From Lithacetigena sp037446255 [NCBI: Coprothermobacterota bacterium] (GTDB taxonomy: Bacteria; Coprothermobacterota; HKB111), in NCBI GenBank assembly GCA_037446255.1, contig JBBIIY010000017.1, positions 1 to 17,460 on the forward strand: a DNA stretch of 17,460 nucleotides, read 5' to 3'. This document shows, one piece after another, positions 1 through 7,603 of this stretch (within the stretch, counting starts at the first letter, position 1; each line of letters starts with the position of its first letter). The notes under the pieces are model-generated. The model was not told the origin of the DNA. It saw nothing but the letters and a program-made list of their open reading frames with translations, and did not search any database. Made by a program: the position numbers and the translations under genes.

Positions 1-885
1 GCTTTTGTTTTAAGTGGTGGTGGGAATTATGGGGCAATGCAGGTTGGGGCACTAAAAGTGCTTCTGGAAGCTGGTATCAAGCCACAGATGCTGGTGGGTA
101 CTTCAGCAGGAGCTCTTAATGCCATCTATCTATCTACAAACTTAACCAAAGAAGGAGCAGAAAAGCTAGAAAATCTCTGGCTTCATGCCAAACCCACAGA
201 AATGGGCCTTACTGCTATTTTTGAAGTAGTAGGTAATATAGCCCATCGTAAAGAAAGCCTTTTCTCTAACAAAAAACTTCTTGAATACCTGAAACTGAAC
301 CTACCAAAAGATATAATAACTTTCGGTGATTTACAGAAAAAATATGGTATAGCTGTTTACACTACAGCAGTCGGAGTCTCCAGCAGAAAACTGAGAGTGT
401 TCGGGGACTCTCCTGAAGATACCCTGATAGACGGAGCTTTAGCCAGCACTGCCCTCCCCCCATATTATCCACCGTGGAAAATAGATAATCACCATTACAT
501 TGATGGTGGTGCTCTGGCTAAACTACCGATATCGGTAGCAGTAAAACGGGGTGCAGATGAAATTATTGCCCTGGATATAAGAGATATTGTGGTAGGCGAA
601 GGCGATGGAATGCTGGATACTGCAGCTTTTACCCTTTCTATAATGACCCAACAACAAACAGATAACCAGTTAAGATGGGCCAGAAATAAAGGTGTTAAAG
701 TCCACTACCTACCTCTAAAACCCGAGAAGATACGCTTCTGGGATTTTTCCCAGGCCAAGGTATTAATTGAATCAGGTAGCAGGGAAGCAGAGAAATTCCT
801 GAATAAACCTGGTCTGCAAATACCCTCAGGACCTACTTTAAAGTATCGTATAAATAAAATAATTAAAGACAAAAATTTATTATAA
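1..885 (+). CDS. Patatin-like phospholipase (RssA-type), 5' end outside window
   Basis: This is a serine acyl-hydrolase of the bacterial patatin family, expected to cleave acyl esters of phospholipids or related lipids. The reading frame is open from base 1, so the true start lies upstream. The glycine-rich oxyanion motif GGGNYG (residues 6-11 of the visible part) comes before the first internal Met, which rules that Met out as the start. The nucleophile motif GTSAG follows, with Ser at residue 35, and the dyad aspartate is in IDGG at residue 168. Both dyad residues are present, so the enzyme should be active. About 294 residues are visible and the usual family length is about 300, so only a few N-terminal residues are missing. 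No signal peptide can be judged. The physiological substrate is unknown. Confidence 0.9.
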   Translation, partial: AFVLSGGGNYGAMQVGALKVLLEAGIKPQMLVGTSAGALNAIYLSTNLTKEGAEKLENLWLHAKPTEMGLTAIFEVVGNIAHRKESLFSNKKLLEYLKLNLPKDIITFGDLQKKYGIAVYTTAVGVSSRKLRVFGDSPEDTLIDGALASTALPPYYPPWKIDNHHYIDGGALAKLPISVAVKRGADEIIALDIRDIVVGEGDGMLDTAAFTLSIMTQQQTDNQLRWARNKGVKVHYLPLKPEKIRFWDFSQAKVLIESGSREAEKFLNKPGLQIPSGPTLKYRINKIIKDKNLL

Positions 886-911
886 ATATATTTATTCAAT
901 GTTTTTTAATT

Positions 912-1002
912 AAAAGGGGGACAGGCTGGTTTTTTGTAAAATTGTAAAATGAGTACAAGTCTAAAACTCCAGGATTATTTAAAAAAATAGCCTGTCCCTT
1001 TT
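912..1002. repeat. Palindromic element with GGGACAGGCT / AGCCTGTCCC arms
   Basis: The left arm (912-927) is AAAAGGGGGACAGGCT. The right arm (989-1002) is AGCCTGTCCCTTTT, its reverse complement apart from two extra G in the left arm. The pairing can continue inward through a T-run at 930-935 and an A-run at 981-987. The interior is non-coding and includes an 8-bp tandem duplication, TGTAAAAT twice, at 935-950. The GGGGACAGGCT motif resembles the palindromic ends I associate with Y1/IS200-like and REP-type elements, but that link is from memory. The element lies between the patatin gene and the tRNA promoter. It could also fold in RNA and act as a terminator for the patatin gene. No clear target-site duplication is visible. 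Confidence 0.6.
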
Positions 1003-1048
1003 ATTCTTTTCAACAGGTGAAAGTTTGTGAAGACTGGCGAGGTAAAAG

Positions 1049-1078
1049 TTGACACAAATTTCCAGATTAGTGTATACT
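1049..1078 (+). promoter_or_regulatory. Strong sigma-70/sigma-A promoter for tRNA-Val and the thrS unit
   Basis: The -35 box is a perfect TTGACA at 1049-1054. An 18-bp spacer leads to the -10 box TATACT at 1073-1078, preceded by TG at 1071-1072. Transcription should start near 1084-1086, only a few bases before the tRNA. It is the only convincing promoter before thrS. Confidence 0.8.
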
Positions 1079-1087
1079 TTGGGCAAT

Positions 1088-1162
1088 GGGCGGTTAGTTT
1101 AGTGGTAGAACGCTACTTTGACACGGTAGAGGTCGATGGTTCGATTCCATCACTGCCCACCA
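1088..1162 (+). tRNA. tRNA-Val (anticodon GAC)
   Basis: A full cloverleaf can be drawn. The acceptor stem GGGCGGT pairs with ACTGCCC (one G-U), followed by discriminator A and an encoded CCA at 1160-1162. The D arm is GTTT/GAAC around AGTGGTA. The anticodon stem CTACT/GGTAG closes the loop TTGACAC, giving anticodon GAC at 1120-1122. The T arm is GATGG/CCATC around TTCGATT. A GAC anticodon reads the valine codon GUC, and discriminator A73 agrees with valine identity. The gene sits directly behind a strong promoter and only 16 bases before the first T-box stem, so its 3' end must be processed from a longer transcript. Confidence 0.95.
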
Positions 1163-1178
1163 TAAATTGACCCTATGA

Positions 1179-1414
1179 AGGGAAAAGTACCCTGTTTTTT
1201 CCTGGAAAGAGAAAGGAGACCCTGGCTGAAAGTCTCCTTAAGGACAGCAGAGGGAACACCATCCCTGAGGGAGGTCTGAGAAAGAGGAAGATCCTCATAA
1301 AGACCGTGCCTCTCCTCACCAAATAGGAGAATACAAGAGGGTTCTATAAAATAGAACCAATAGAGGTGGAACCGCGGGATAAACTCTCGTCCTCACAAGA
1401 TAGAGAGTTTTTTT
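1179..1414 (+). promoter_or_regulatory. T-box riboswitch leader, threonine-specific, controlling thrS
   Basis: This leader senses uncharged tRNA-Thr and switches transcription read-through. The base of Stem I is AGGGA (1179-1183) paired with TCCCT (1262-1266). The specifier loop has AAAGTA on its 5' side (AGTA box) and AACACCA on its 3' side, placing the threonine codon ACC at 1258-1260 followed by a purine. The upper stem is CCCT/AGGG, with a distal hairpin AAGGAGAC/GTCTCCTT (1213-1239). Further stems are GGTCT/AGACC with GAGGA/TCCTC inside (1273-1305) and GGTTCTA/TAGAACC (1340-1358, Stem III). The T-box is at 1363-1376. The antiterminator pairs GAGG with CCTC (1391-1394) and GCG with CGT (1388-1390). 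Its bulge TGGAACC would pair with a tRNA ending UCCA, which suits tRNA-Thr with discriminator U. Confidence 0.95.
1381..1414 (+). terminator. Regulated intrinsic terminator of the thrS T-box
   Basis: AAACTCTC (1381-1388) pairs with GAGAGTTT (1403-1410) and is followed by a T tract (TTTTTTT to 1414, then GTTTTT). Its 5' half shares bases 1388-1394 with the antiterminator, so the two folds are mutually exclusive. That is the expected T-box switch: terminator formed when tRNA-Thr is charged, antiterminator when it is uncharged. Confidence 0.9.
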
Positions 1415-1435
1415 GTTTTTAAAAGGAGGTTGTTG

Positions 1436-3361
1436 ATGAAAGTAAAACTAATTGATTTAAACAAAGTTGTGGAAGTTGACAACAACAAAACCGTTTTGGA
1501 TATTTACTCTGCCCATGGTAAAGACCTACTTCCCGATGCCCTTTTATCTCTTATAAACAGCGAACTGAAAGACCTTTCAGCCAGACCAGGCGAGGGTGAT
1601 ACCATATCTCTCGTTTACGCTGGTAAGGAAGCTCTAGAACCCCTAAGACACTCGGTATCACACATTATGGCTCAAGCAGTAAGAAGGTTATTTCCTGAAA
1701 GTCAATACGCTATCGGTCCAGCCATTGAAGATGGTTTCTATTACGATTTTCATTTACCCCGCCCTCTTGCCCCAGAGGACTTACCGGTTATTAGCGAGGA
1801 GATGGATAAAATTGTTAAAGAAGATTTACCGATAGTTGCAGAAACAGTTTCCAAAGATGTGGCAATGAATCTTTTCGCTTCTTCAGGACAAAATTATAAA
1901 GTAGAACTTATAACTGATATAGAAGATGAGTGGGTAACCTTGTATCGGCAGGGTGAATATGTTGACCTTTGTCGCGGACCCCATATGTCATCAACCGGGA
2001 AAAGCGGTTCTTTTCAATTAATGGGCATAGCCGGAGCCTACTTCAAGGGTGACGAAAAAAGGCCTATGCTCCAGAGAATCTATGGAACCGCTTTTTTTAC
2101 CAGAGAAGAGCTGGATAGTTTCCTTAAACAAAGAGAAGAGGCCTTGAAACGAGACCACCGAAAGTTAGGTAAAGAGCTTGAACTTTTCAGTATTGAAGAC
2201 GAAATAGGATCAGGTCTGGTTTTATGGCATCCCAAAGGAGCTATGGTCAGGAAAATAATTGAAGACTTCTGGCGAGACGAGCACCTGAAAAGAGGGTACA
2301 GTTTCGTATTTTCACCCCATATAGGAAGGGAAAGTCTCTGGCAAACCAGCGGACATCTCTCCTTTTATAGTGAATATATGTACTCGCCCATGGAAGTGGA
2401 TGAACAAAAATACCTGATTAAACCGATGAACTGCCCCTTTGCCATGGTGGCTTATAAAAGTAAAACCAGGAGCTACAAAGATTTACCTCTTCGCTGGGCA
2501 GAATTGGGCACTGTGTATCGTAACGAAAGGTCCGGGGTTCTTCACGGACTTCTCAGGGTAAGAGGTTTTACCCAGGATGATGCTCATATCTTTTGCCGTC
2601 CCGACCAACTTAAAGACGAGATAAAAAACACCATTGAACTGGCTCAATATATGCTGGAAACTTTCGGTTTTCATGAATATTCTATTGAGTTTAGCGTTCG
2701 CGATTTAGATAATAAATCCAAATATGTGGGTCAAGAAAAAGCCTGGGAAATTGCTGGAATTGCCATAGAGCAATCATTGGAGGAATTAGGGTTAAATTAT
2801 AAAGTTATGGAGGGCGAAGCTAAGTTTTATGGACCTGCTATTGATATAAAAATCAAAGATGCCATAGGAAGACTCTGGCAATGCACCACCATACAGGTTG
2901 ATTTCAATCTTCCCCAAAGGTTTAACATTACCTATATGGGACCTGATGGCAAAGAATATGAACCGGTAATGGTCCACCGAGCAATTTTGGGAAGTTTTGA
3001 AAGGTTCTTTGGTACTTTGATTGAGCATTATAGCGGCGCTTTCCCCCTCTGGCTCTCCCCGGTGCAGGTAAAAATTCTTCCTGTTAAACCTGATATCTGT
3101 GAATACGCGGAAAATATATTCAGGGAATTGAAGAAAAATAAAATCAGGGTGGAAGTTGATAACCGCGAGGAAGCCCTTTCGGCTAAAATAAAAACCGCTC
3201 AGCACGAGCAGGTTCCCTATATGTTAATACTGGGTAAACGAGAGCAAGAAGCTGGGCTTATATCGGTAAGGGAAAGAAGAAGGGGTGATTTAGGGGCTAT
3301 GGATTTGTTAAAATTTATAGAATTAATTAAAGATGAATTACCCTCTTTCTTGAAGGAATGA
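1436..3361 (+). CDS. thrS: Threonine--tRNA ligase (ThrRS)
   Basis: A 641-residue cytoplasmic class II synthetase that charges tRNA-Thr. I chose ATG 1436 over the in-frame TTG codons at 1430 and 1433 because GGAGG at 1425-1429 sits 6 bases before it. The order of domains is the full bacterial set: N-terminal TGS domain (about 1-60), editing domain with the HxxxH metal motif (H72, H76) and CRGPH near residue 180, class II catalytic core, and C-terminal anticodon-binding domain (about 540-641). The catalytic zinc ligands are in place: C333 in MNCP, H384 in DDAHIF and H514 in MVHRA, within three residues of the E. coli positions. Both catalysis and Ser-tRNA editing should be intact. The T-box leader just upstream makes expression respond to uncharged tRNA-Thr. 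Confidence 0.97.
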   Translation: MKVKLIDLNKVVEVDNNKTVLDIYSAHGKDLLPDALLSLINSELKDLSARPGEGDTISLVYAGKEALEPLRHSVSHIMAQAVRRLFPESQYAIGPAIEDGFYYDFHLPRPLAPEDLPVISEEMDKIVKEDLPIVAETVSKDVAMNLFASSGQNYKVELITDIEDEWVTLYRQGEYVDLCRGPHMSSTGKSGSFQLMGIAGAYFKGDEKRPMLQRIYGTAFFTREELDSFLKQREEALKRDHRKLGKELELFSIEDEIGSGLVLWHPKGAMVRKIIEDFWRDEHLKRGYSFVFSPHIGRESLWQTSGHLSFYSEYMYSPMEVDEQKYLIKPMNCPFAMVAYKSKTRSYKDLPLRWAELGTVYRNERSGVLHGLLRVRGFTQDDAHIFCRPDQLKDEIKNTIELAQYMLETFGFHEYSIEFSVRDLDNKSKYVGQEKAWEIAGIAIEQSLEELGLNYKVMEGEAKFYGPAIDIKIKDAIGRLWQCTTIQVDFNLPQRFNITYMGPDGKEYEPVMVHRAILGSFERFFGTLIEHYSGAFPLWLSPVQVKILPVKPDICEYAENIFRELKKNKIRVEVDNREEALSAKIKTAQHEQVPYMLILGKREQEAGLISVRERRRGDLGAMDLLKFIELIKDELPSFLKE

Positions 3362-3412
3362 TAAATAATATTTATCAAAATATCGTTGTAATGAAGCAGG
3401 AGGTTTTTGCTG

Positions 3413-4759
3413 GTGTTTTTTAAAAAATATAAAAAATTAATTACCATTTTGTTATCCGCTATACTGGGATATGTGGTGTATCTTTTACCTATCCCTGACT
3501 TACCCACAGGAGGCAGGATAACCCTGGGAATACTGGTAATTGGAGCAATTTTCTGGATAACAGAAGTCATACCTCTTTACTCTACCGCTTTAGTGGTATT
3601 ATTCCTGGAATTAATCTTTCTGGCAAGAGTAATTGAAGTTCCCATAAGAACCTTTATCTCACCTTTCTTTGACCCGGTAATCCTGCTTTTTCTCGGAGGT
3701 TTTGCCCTTTCAGCAGGCTTGAGTAAATACGGTCTGGACGAAATTTTCACCCAGGCTATTGTTTCACGAGTGGGTAATTCGCCCAGGAAAATTCTTTTGG
3801 GGATTATGGCTGTGGTAGCCTTTCTTTCCATGTGGATGTCCAACACCGCAGCTACCGTTCTGGGAATGAGCTTAGCGATTCTCATCGTAAAAAATCTGGA
3901 GGCTAAAGACCCCTTCTCGCTGGCTATGGTTTTAGGTGTACCTTTTGCTGCCAGCATTGGAGGTATGGCAACCCCAATAGGAACTCCGCCCAATGCTATA
4001 GCGATCAGTATTCTTAAGGCTAAGGGCATTGAACTATCTTTCTTGCGCTGGATGAGTGTAGGTTTACCCCTCGTTATAATTTTATTCCTGTTTACATACT
4101 GGATTCTCATTACTTTCTTTAAACCAAAAGCCCAAACAGTGGAACTAAAAATTAGCACCAGCAAAAAACTTAATAAGACACAGATTATTGCCCTGGTGAC
4201 ATTTTTAATAACCATCACCTTCTGGCTAACCGGAGAATGGCATAAGTATGACCCTGCAATAGGAGCTTTAATTCCAGCAATTGTTTTTACCGGATTGGGA
4301 ATACTTAACCGAGATGACCTTGAACAGTTAGGTTGGGATGTATTACTCCTTATTGGTGGTGGTTTATCACTGGGGGTAGCCATTGAAAAAAGCGGTCTTT
4401 CTCAATGGGTGGTCTCTCAAGCGAGCGGGTTGCAGCTAAATCCAATGATGGTCTTTATCTTTTTTGCTCTATTTGCTATCATTCTAACTACTTTTATTTC
4501 TAATACTGTGACTGCTTCACTGATCATCCCTATCGGAATCAGCGTGGTTTCTACCGAACCTGCCAGCATAGTCATTATAATTGCTCTTTCAGCTTCTATA
4601 GCTATGATACTACCTATCAGCACCCCACCAAATGCTATTGCTTACAGCTCGGGTCTTATGAAAGTAAAAGATATGGCTAAAATTGGAACTATAATTGCCA
4701 TATTCTCAGCAGGAATATTATCCACGCTGGGTTTATATTTAATAAAACTGTTAATCTAA
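3413..4759 (+). CDS. DASS/SLC13-family sodium:anion (dicarboxylate) symporter
   Basis: A polytopic inner-membrane carrier of the divalent anion:Na+ symporter family (SLC13, CitMHS-like), about 448 residues. The two inverted repeats each carry the family's ion-binding signature: SNTAAT at 143 with a GTPPNA loop after it, and SNTVTA at 363 with STPPNA after it. Both SNT motifs and both TPPN loops are intact, so transport should be functional. Substrates in this family are usually succinate, malate, citrate or sulfate; the sequence does not say which. AGGAGG (3398-3403) lies 9 bases before GTG 3413 and only 3 before TTG 3407, so I prefer GTG. The gene begins about 50 bases after thrS with no terminator between, suggesting shared transcription. 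Confidence 0.85.
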   Translation: MFFKKYKKLITILLSAILGYVVYLLPIPDLPTGGRITLGILVIGAIFWITEVIPLYSTALVVLFLELIFLARVIEVPIRTFISPFFDPVILLFLGGFALSAGLSKYGLDEIFTQAIVSRVGNSPRKILLGIMAVVAFLSMWMSNTAATVLGMSLAILIVKNLEAKDPFSLAMVLGVPFAASIGGMATPIGTPPNAIAISILKAKGIELSFLRWMSVGLPLVIILFLFTYWILITFFKPKAQTVELKISTSKKLNKTQIIALVTFLITITFWLTGEWHKYDPAIGALIPAIVFTGLGILNRDDLEQLGWDVLLLIGGGLSLGVAIEKSGLSQWVVSQASGLQLNPMMVFIFFALFAIILTTFISNTVTASLIIPIGISVVSTEPASIVIIIALSASIAMILPISTPPNAIAYSSGLMKVKDMAKIGTIIAIFSAGILSTLGLYLIKLLI

Positions 4760-4772
4760 AAGGAGGGCGTTA

Positions 4773-5120
4773 ATGGATACCGCCAAACTGGAAACCTGTC
4801 CTATTTGTAAAAGTGTAGACCACAAAAATAATGTTTATGTAAAGAAGGGTGAAAAAGTAAAGATTCATGTTGAATGTGCTGATTGTGGTTCCTTTGTCGC
4901 TCGTTATACTCTCCTTAGATACACTTCCGATAAACCCTTTGAAACTCTGCTTAGAAAACTTCGTTGTTTTCAACTATCCAGCAGTAGAGATGTGCTTAAA
5001 GATGTTGAAGCCTTTGGCCTGGAGATAGCTTCTGAATTTGAGTATGTTAGAAGCCTGGTTAAAGAAAAAAATGAGCAGAGGAAGGTTGAAGAGCTGATTG
5101 ACCAGACTTTTTGTTTCTAA
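4773..5120 (+). CDS. Small zinc-ribbon protein of unknown function
   Basis: I do not recognise a named family. The 115-residue protein has an N-terminal four-cysteine ribbon, CPIC at 9-12 and CADCG at 35-39, spaced as in zinc ribbons. A mostly helical, charged C-terminal half follows (about 60-110), rich in Glu and Lys. There is no signal peptide or membrane segment, so it should be cytoplasmic. AGGAGGG just after the transporter stop provides a good ribosome site for ATG 4773. With 13 bases between the genes and a strong terminator after it, this is the last gene of the thrS unit. Nucleic-acid or protein binding is possible but not shown. Confidence 0.75.
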   Translation: MDTAKLETCPICKSVDHKNNVYVKKGEKVKIHVECADCGSFVARYTLLRYTSDKPFETLLRKLRCFQLSSSRDVLKDVEAFGLEIASEFEYVRSLVKEKNEQRKVEELIDQTFCF

Positions 5121-5159
5121 ATACTTAAAATATTAAGCATCAAGTTTACAACATTATTC

Positions 5160-5186
5160 AAAAGAGGGCTTAAACTGCCCTCTTTT
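5160..5186 (+). terminator. Intrinsic terminator ending the thrS-transporter-zinc ribbon unit
   Basis: A perfect 10-bp stem, AAAAGAGGGC (5160-5169) and GCCCTCTTTT (5177-5186), surrounds the 7-base loop TTAAACT and ends in a T run. The A-rich left side could also make it work weakly on the other strand, but no gene approaches from there. Confidence 0.9.
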
Positions 5187-5205
5187 CGTTGGTATTACCT
5201 TATAT

Positions 5206-5234
5206 TTGCTTATTTAATTTTTTAACCTTAAAAT
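5206..5234 (+). promoter_or_regulatory. Candidate promoter of the HEAT-repeat gene
   Basis: TTGCTT (5206-5211) and TAAAAT (5229-5234) are separated by 17 bp. The start point would be near 5241, leaving a very short leader that includes the ribosome site. It lies between the preceding terminator and the gene, where a promoter is needed. Confidence 0.45.
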
Positions 5235-5254
5235 AACAATGAGGTAACTTGAAA

Positions 5255-6523
5255 ATGAAATTAAATTTACCAACTAAAACCTGGAGAACTATTAAATTTT
5301 CACTTTTGAGTTTCCTGGTGTTATCTTTCATTTTTCTACTATTGGAAGCACCGAGCATTTATTGGCAGATTAAAACCTATATTCACCAGGGAGAAGAAAT
5401 TAAAAAATTGGTGGCTGATTTCGGACATTTTGACCACCAGGTAAGGTGGGATGCCATCAAAGCCCTGGGTAACCTGAAAGATAAACGAAGTATCCCTCAC
5501 CTGATTAAAATCCTCAATGGTGATAGAAGTATGAGGTGGCTGGCAGTGGAAGCTTTGGGCAAAATAAAGGATAAAGGGTGCATTGATGAATTACTGACCA
5601 CTCTTAAAGATAGCGACATTTATACTAAAGAGGTAACCATCTGGGCACTGGGGGAAATCGGAGACAGGAAAGCTGTTAACCATATTACGCCCGAGCTTAA
5701 TAATGAAAGCTGGGAAATCCGCAAGGCAGCAGCTGAAGCACTGGGTATAATAAAGGACAAACAATCGCTTGACCCATTAATAAAAACACTTGATGATTCT
5801 TACTGGAGAGTTAGGGCTTCGGCAGTCTGGGCATTAGGTGAATTAAAAGATAAGAAAGCTGTTTATCCTATAATTAAGTCCTTAAGAGATGAACATGAGC
5901 ATGTACAGGTACAGGTAAATTCTGCTGGTGCCTTAGGTAAAATCGGTGATGAAAAAGCTATCAAGCCTCTCATAGTTGCTTTAGAAGACGATGACTGGAA
6001 TGTTACCCGTGCAGCTGCCTGGGCGCTGGAACGGTTTGGAGAAAAGGCTATACTTGATTTAATTGAAGTTCTTGAATCTCCTTCTGCTGAAACTCGCGCC
6101 CTCATTATCTGGACACTTGGTGAAATGAAACTTAACCAGGCGTATGAGGCTATAATCAAACATTTAAATGATGAAGATGGTGGAGTTCGCGGGGTAACCG
6201 TTAGAGTTTTGGGTGAATGGAAAAATCCCAAAAATATACCTTTGCTACTTAAGGCTCTACCTGATAAAGATATCAATGTTACTGTAGAGATATTATTTGC
6301 CCTCGGTAATTACCGCGATAAAAGAATAGTTCAAACCCTTATTTCCTACGCCAATCATCCTTTACCCCTTTATAGATGGGCCGCCATACAAGCATTGGGT
6401 AATTTCAAACAGAAAGAGGTAATAAACATTTTAAAGAAAGCCCTAAACGACGAAAACGAAAAGGTAAGGGATGTGGCTTACGAAGCTCTAAATAAAATGA
6501 AAGTCAAGTTGCCTGAAAAATAG
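5255..6523 (+). CDS. Membrane-anchored HEAT-repeat (PBS-lyase-like) protein
   Basis: A 422-residue scaffold-type protein. One hydrophobic segment near the N-terminus (about residues 12-35) looks like an uncleaved anchor. The rest is about 12 HEAT repeats of roughly 31 residues, each ending in a variant of A-x-x-ALG-x-(I/L/F)-(K/G)-D-(K/R), similar to the PBS-lyase HEAT-like repeats used for protein-protein binding. No catalytic motif is visible. The sixth repeat is two residues longer (HVQVQV), matching a 6-bp tandem duplication in the DNA at about 5902-5916. GAGG at 5241-5244 serves either TTG 5249 or ATG 5255; I chose ATG. It is alone between a terminator and a convergent gene. The direction of the anchor, and so the compartment of the repeats, is not certain. 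Confidence 0.85.
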   Translation: MKLNLPTKTWRTIKFSLLSFLVLSFIFLLLEAPSIYWQIKTYIHQGEEIKKLVADFGHFDHQVRWDAIKALGNLKDKRSIPHLIKILNGDRSMRWLAVEALGKIKDKGCIDELLTTLKDSDIYTKEVTIWALGEIGDRKAVNHITPELNNESWEIRKAAAEALGIIKDKQSLDPLIKTLDDSYWRVRASAVWALGELKDKKAVYPIIKSLRDEHEHVQVQVNSAGALGKIGDEKAIKPLIVALEDDDWNVTRAAAWALERFGEKAILDLIEVLESPSAETRALIIWTLGEMKLNQAYEAIIKHLNDEDGGVRGVTVRVLGEWKNPKNIPLLLKALPDKDINVTVEILFALGNYRDKRIVQTLISYANHPLPLYRWAAIQALGNFKQKEVINILKKALNDENEKVRDVAYEALNKMKVKLPEK

Positions 6524-6531
6524 TAAATCTC

Positions 6532-7470
6532 TTACTTTATTATTGCTAACAGGGAGAGGAATTCAAAAGTTAGGTTTGCTGCCATTATGGAAGTTATTTC
6601 CCCGTGGTCAAAGGAAGGATTTACTTCTACAATATCAAAACCTACCAAATCTAACCCTTTCAACTGTCTTATCAACTCCAATAATTGATAACTGGTTAAA
6701 CCTCCTACTTCGGGTGTACCTGTCCCCGGAGCATAGGCCGGGTCAAGGACATCAATATCCAGAGATAGATAAACTGGTCCTTTGATTAAATTTCTAATTT
6801 CATCAGTGATAGAGTTAACACCTCTATCATAAATATCCTTAGTGGTAATCACCGACGCGCCTAACTTAACAGACATTTTCAAATCATATACCGAGGATAC
6901 AGGTCCTCTTATGCCTACCTGAATATACCCGTTTGGTTTTATATACCCTTCTATAATTGCTCTTCTAAAAGGCGTTCCGTGGCTATAAGGTTGGTTATCA
7001 AATTCACAAGACCAGGTATCTGGGTGGGAATCAAAGTGAATTACTGAGATTGGTCCATAGTGTTCAAAGTAGGTTCCTAATAAAGGAAAAGTAATAGAAT
7101 GGTCTCCTCCCAGAGATACGATTTTTACCCCTCCCCGTGAAAGAATGCTGGAGGCTGTATCACGGATAACTTCTATGGTATTTATAATAGAAGGTGGAAC
7201 AACAGCCACATCTCCATAATCCACTACTTTCAGAATATCCAGAGGCTTAACCATCAGGTAAGGATTAAATCCCCAGATGGCTAAAGAAGCCTCACGAATC
7301 TTGCGTGGACCAAACCGAGAGCCACTTCTATAACTGGTTCCGCTGTCAAAGGGTATTCCTAAAATAGCTACATCAACATTCTCCAGGTTTCGGGTAGCTT
7401 GACAACGCATAAAAGTAGTTATACCGATAAATGGTTGATGTTTTTCTCCGTAAGCGCTTTCTTCGGGCAT
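6532..7470 (-). CDS. speB: Agmatinase / ureohydrolase-family enzyme
   Basis: A 312-residue manganese enzyme of the arginase-agmatinase family. It is likely to hydrolyse agmatine to putrescine and urea, though relatives act on other guanidino compounds. The metal ligands are all present: H124 in GGDHS, D147, H149 and D151 in HFDSHPD, and D238 and D240 in SLDIDVLDP. The run APGTGTPEVGG that follows is typical of agmatinases. I start at the ATG at 7470, not the in-frame ATG 27 bases upstream, because AGGAGG lies 5 bases before it. The stop codon is 8 bases from that of the HEAT gene, and the two converge. A TATAAT-like -10 is visible at 7513-7518 on this strand but without a good -35. No speA/speE neighbour is present, so agmatinase is the best call but not proven. 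Confidence 0.85.
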   Translation of the reverse strand: MPEESAYGEKHQPFIGITTFMRCQATRNLENVDVAILGIPFDSGTSYRSGSRFGPRKIREASLAIWGFNPYLMVKPLDILKVVDYGDVAVVPPSIINTIEVIRDTASSILSRGGVKIVSLGGDHSITFPLLGTYFEHYGPISVIHFDSHPDTWSCEFDNQPYSHGTPFRRAIIEGYIKPNGYIQVGIRGPVSSVYDLKMSVKLGASVITTKDIYDRGVNSITDEIRNLIKGPVYLSLDIDVLDPAYAPGTGTPEVGGLTSYQLLELIRQLKGLDLVGFDIVEVNPSFDHGEITSIMAANLTFEFLSLLAIIK

Positions 7471-7603
7471 TGTTCCTCCTTTTTTAAACTGAATCATTGG
7501 TACTCTTTGATTATTATATAATACAATAAATCTTATTCATAAATCCCCTCCTGCCCTTGTGAAGAGCCCGTTAAAGCCACACGGCAAACTCATAAAAACA
7601 AAA

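Noticed and set aside
1139-1167. Separate thrS promoter inside the tRNA gene (TTCGAT and TAAATT)
   Set aside because: The boxes fall in the T-loop of the tRNA and match the consensus poorly; the upstream TTGACA/TATACT promoter explains transcription better.
3350-3378. Promoter TTGAAG-17-TATCAA before the anion transporter
   Set aside because: Four of six matches in each box is expected by chance in AT-rich DNA; kept only as a caveat to the shared-operon idea.
3577-4383. Long open frame (268 codons) on the minus strand opposite the anion transporter
   Set aside because: It lies entirely within the transporter gene, which has clear family motifs; the antisense translation shows no recognisable domain and no ribosome site.
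6543-6785. 80-codon open frame on the plus strand inside the agmatinase gene
   Set aside because: It is antisense to conserved agmatinase sequence including the metal-binding region and has no ribosome site or family resemblance.
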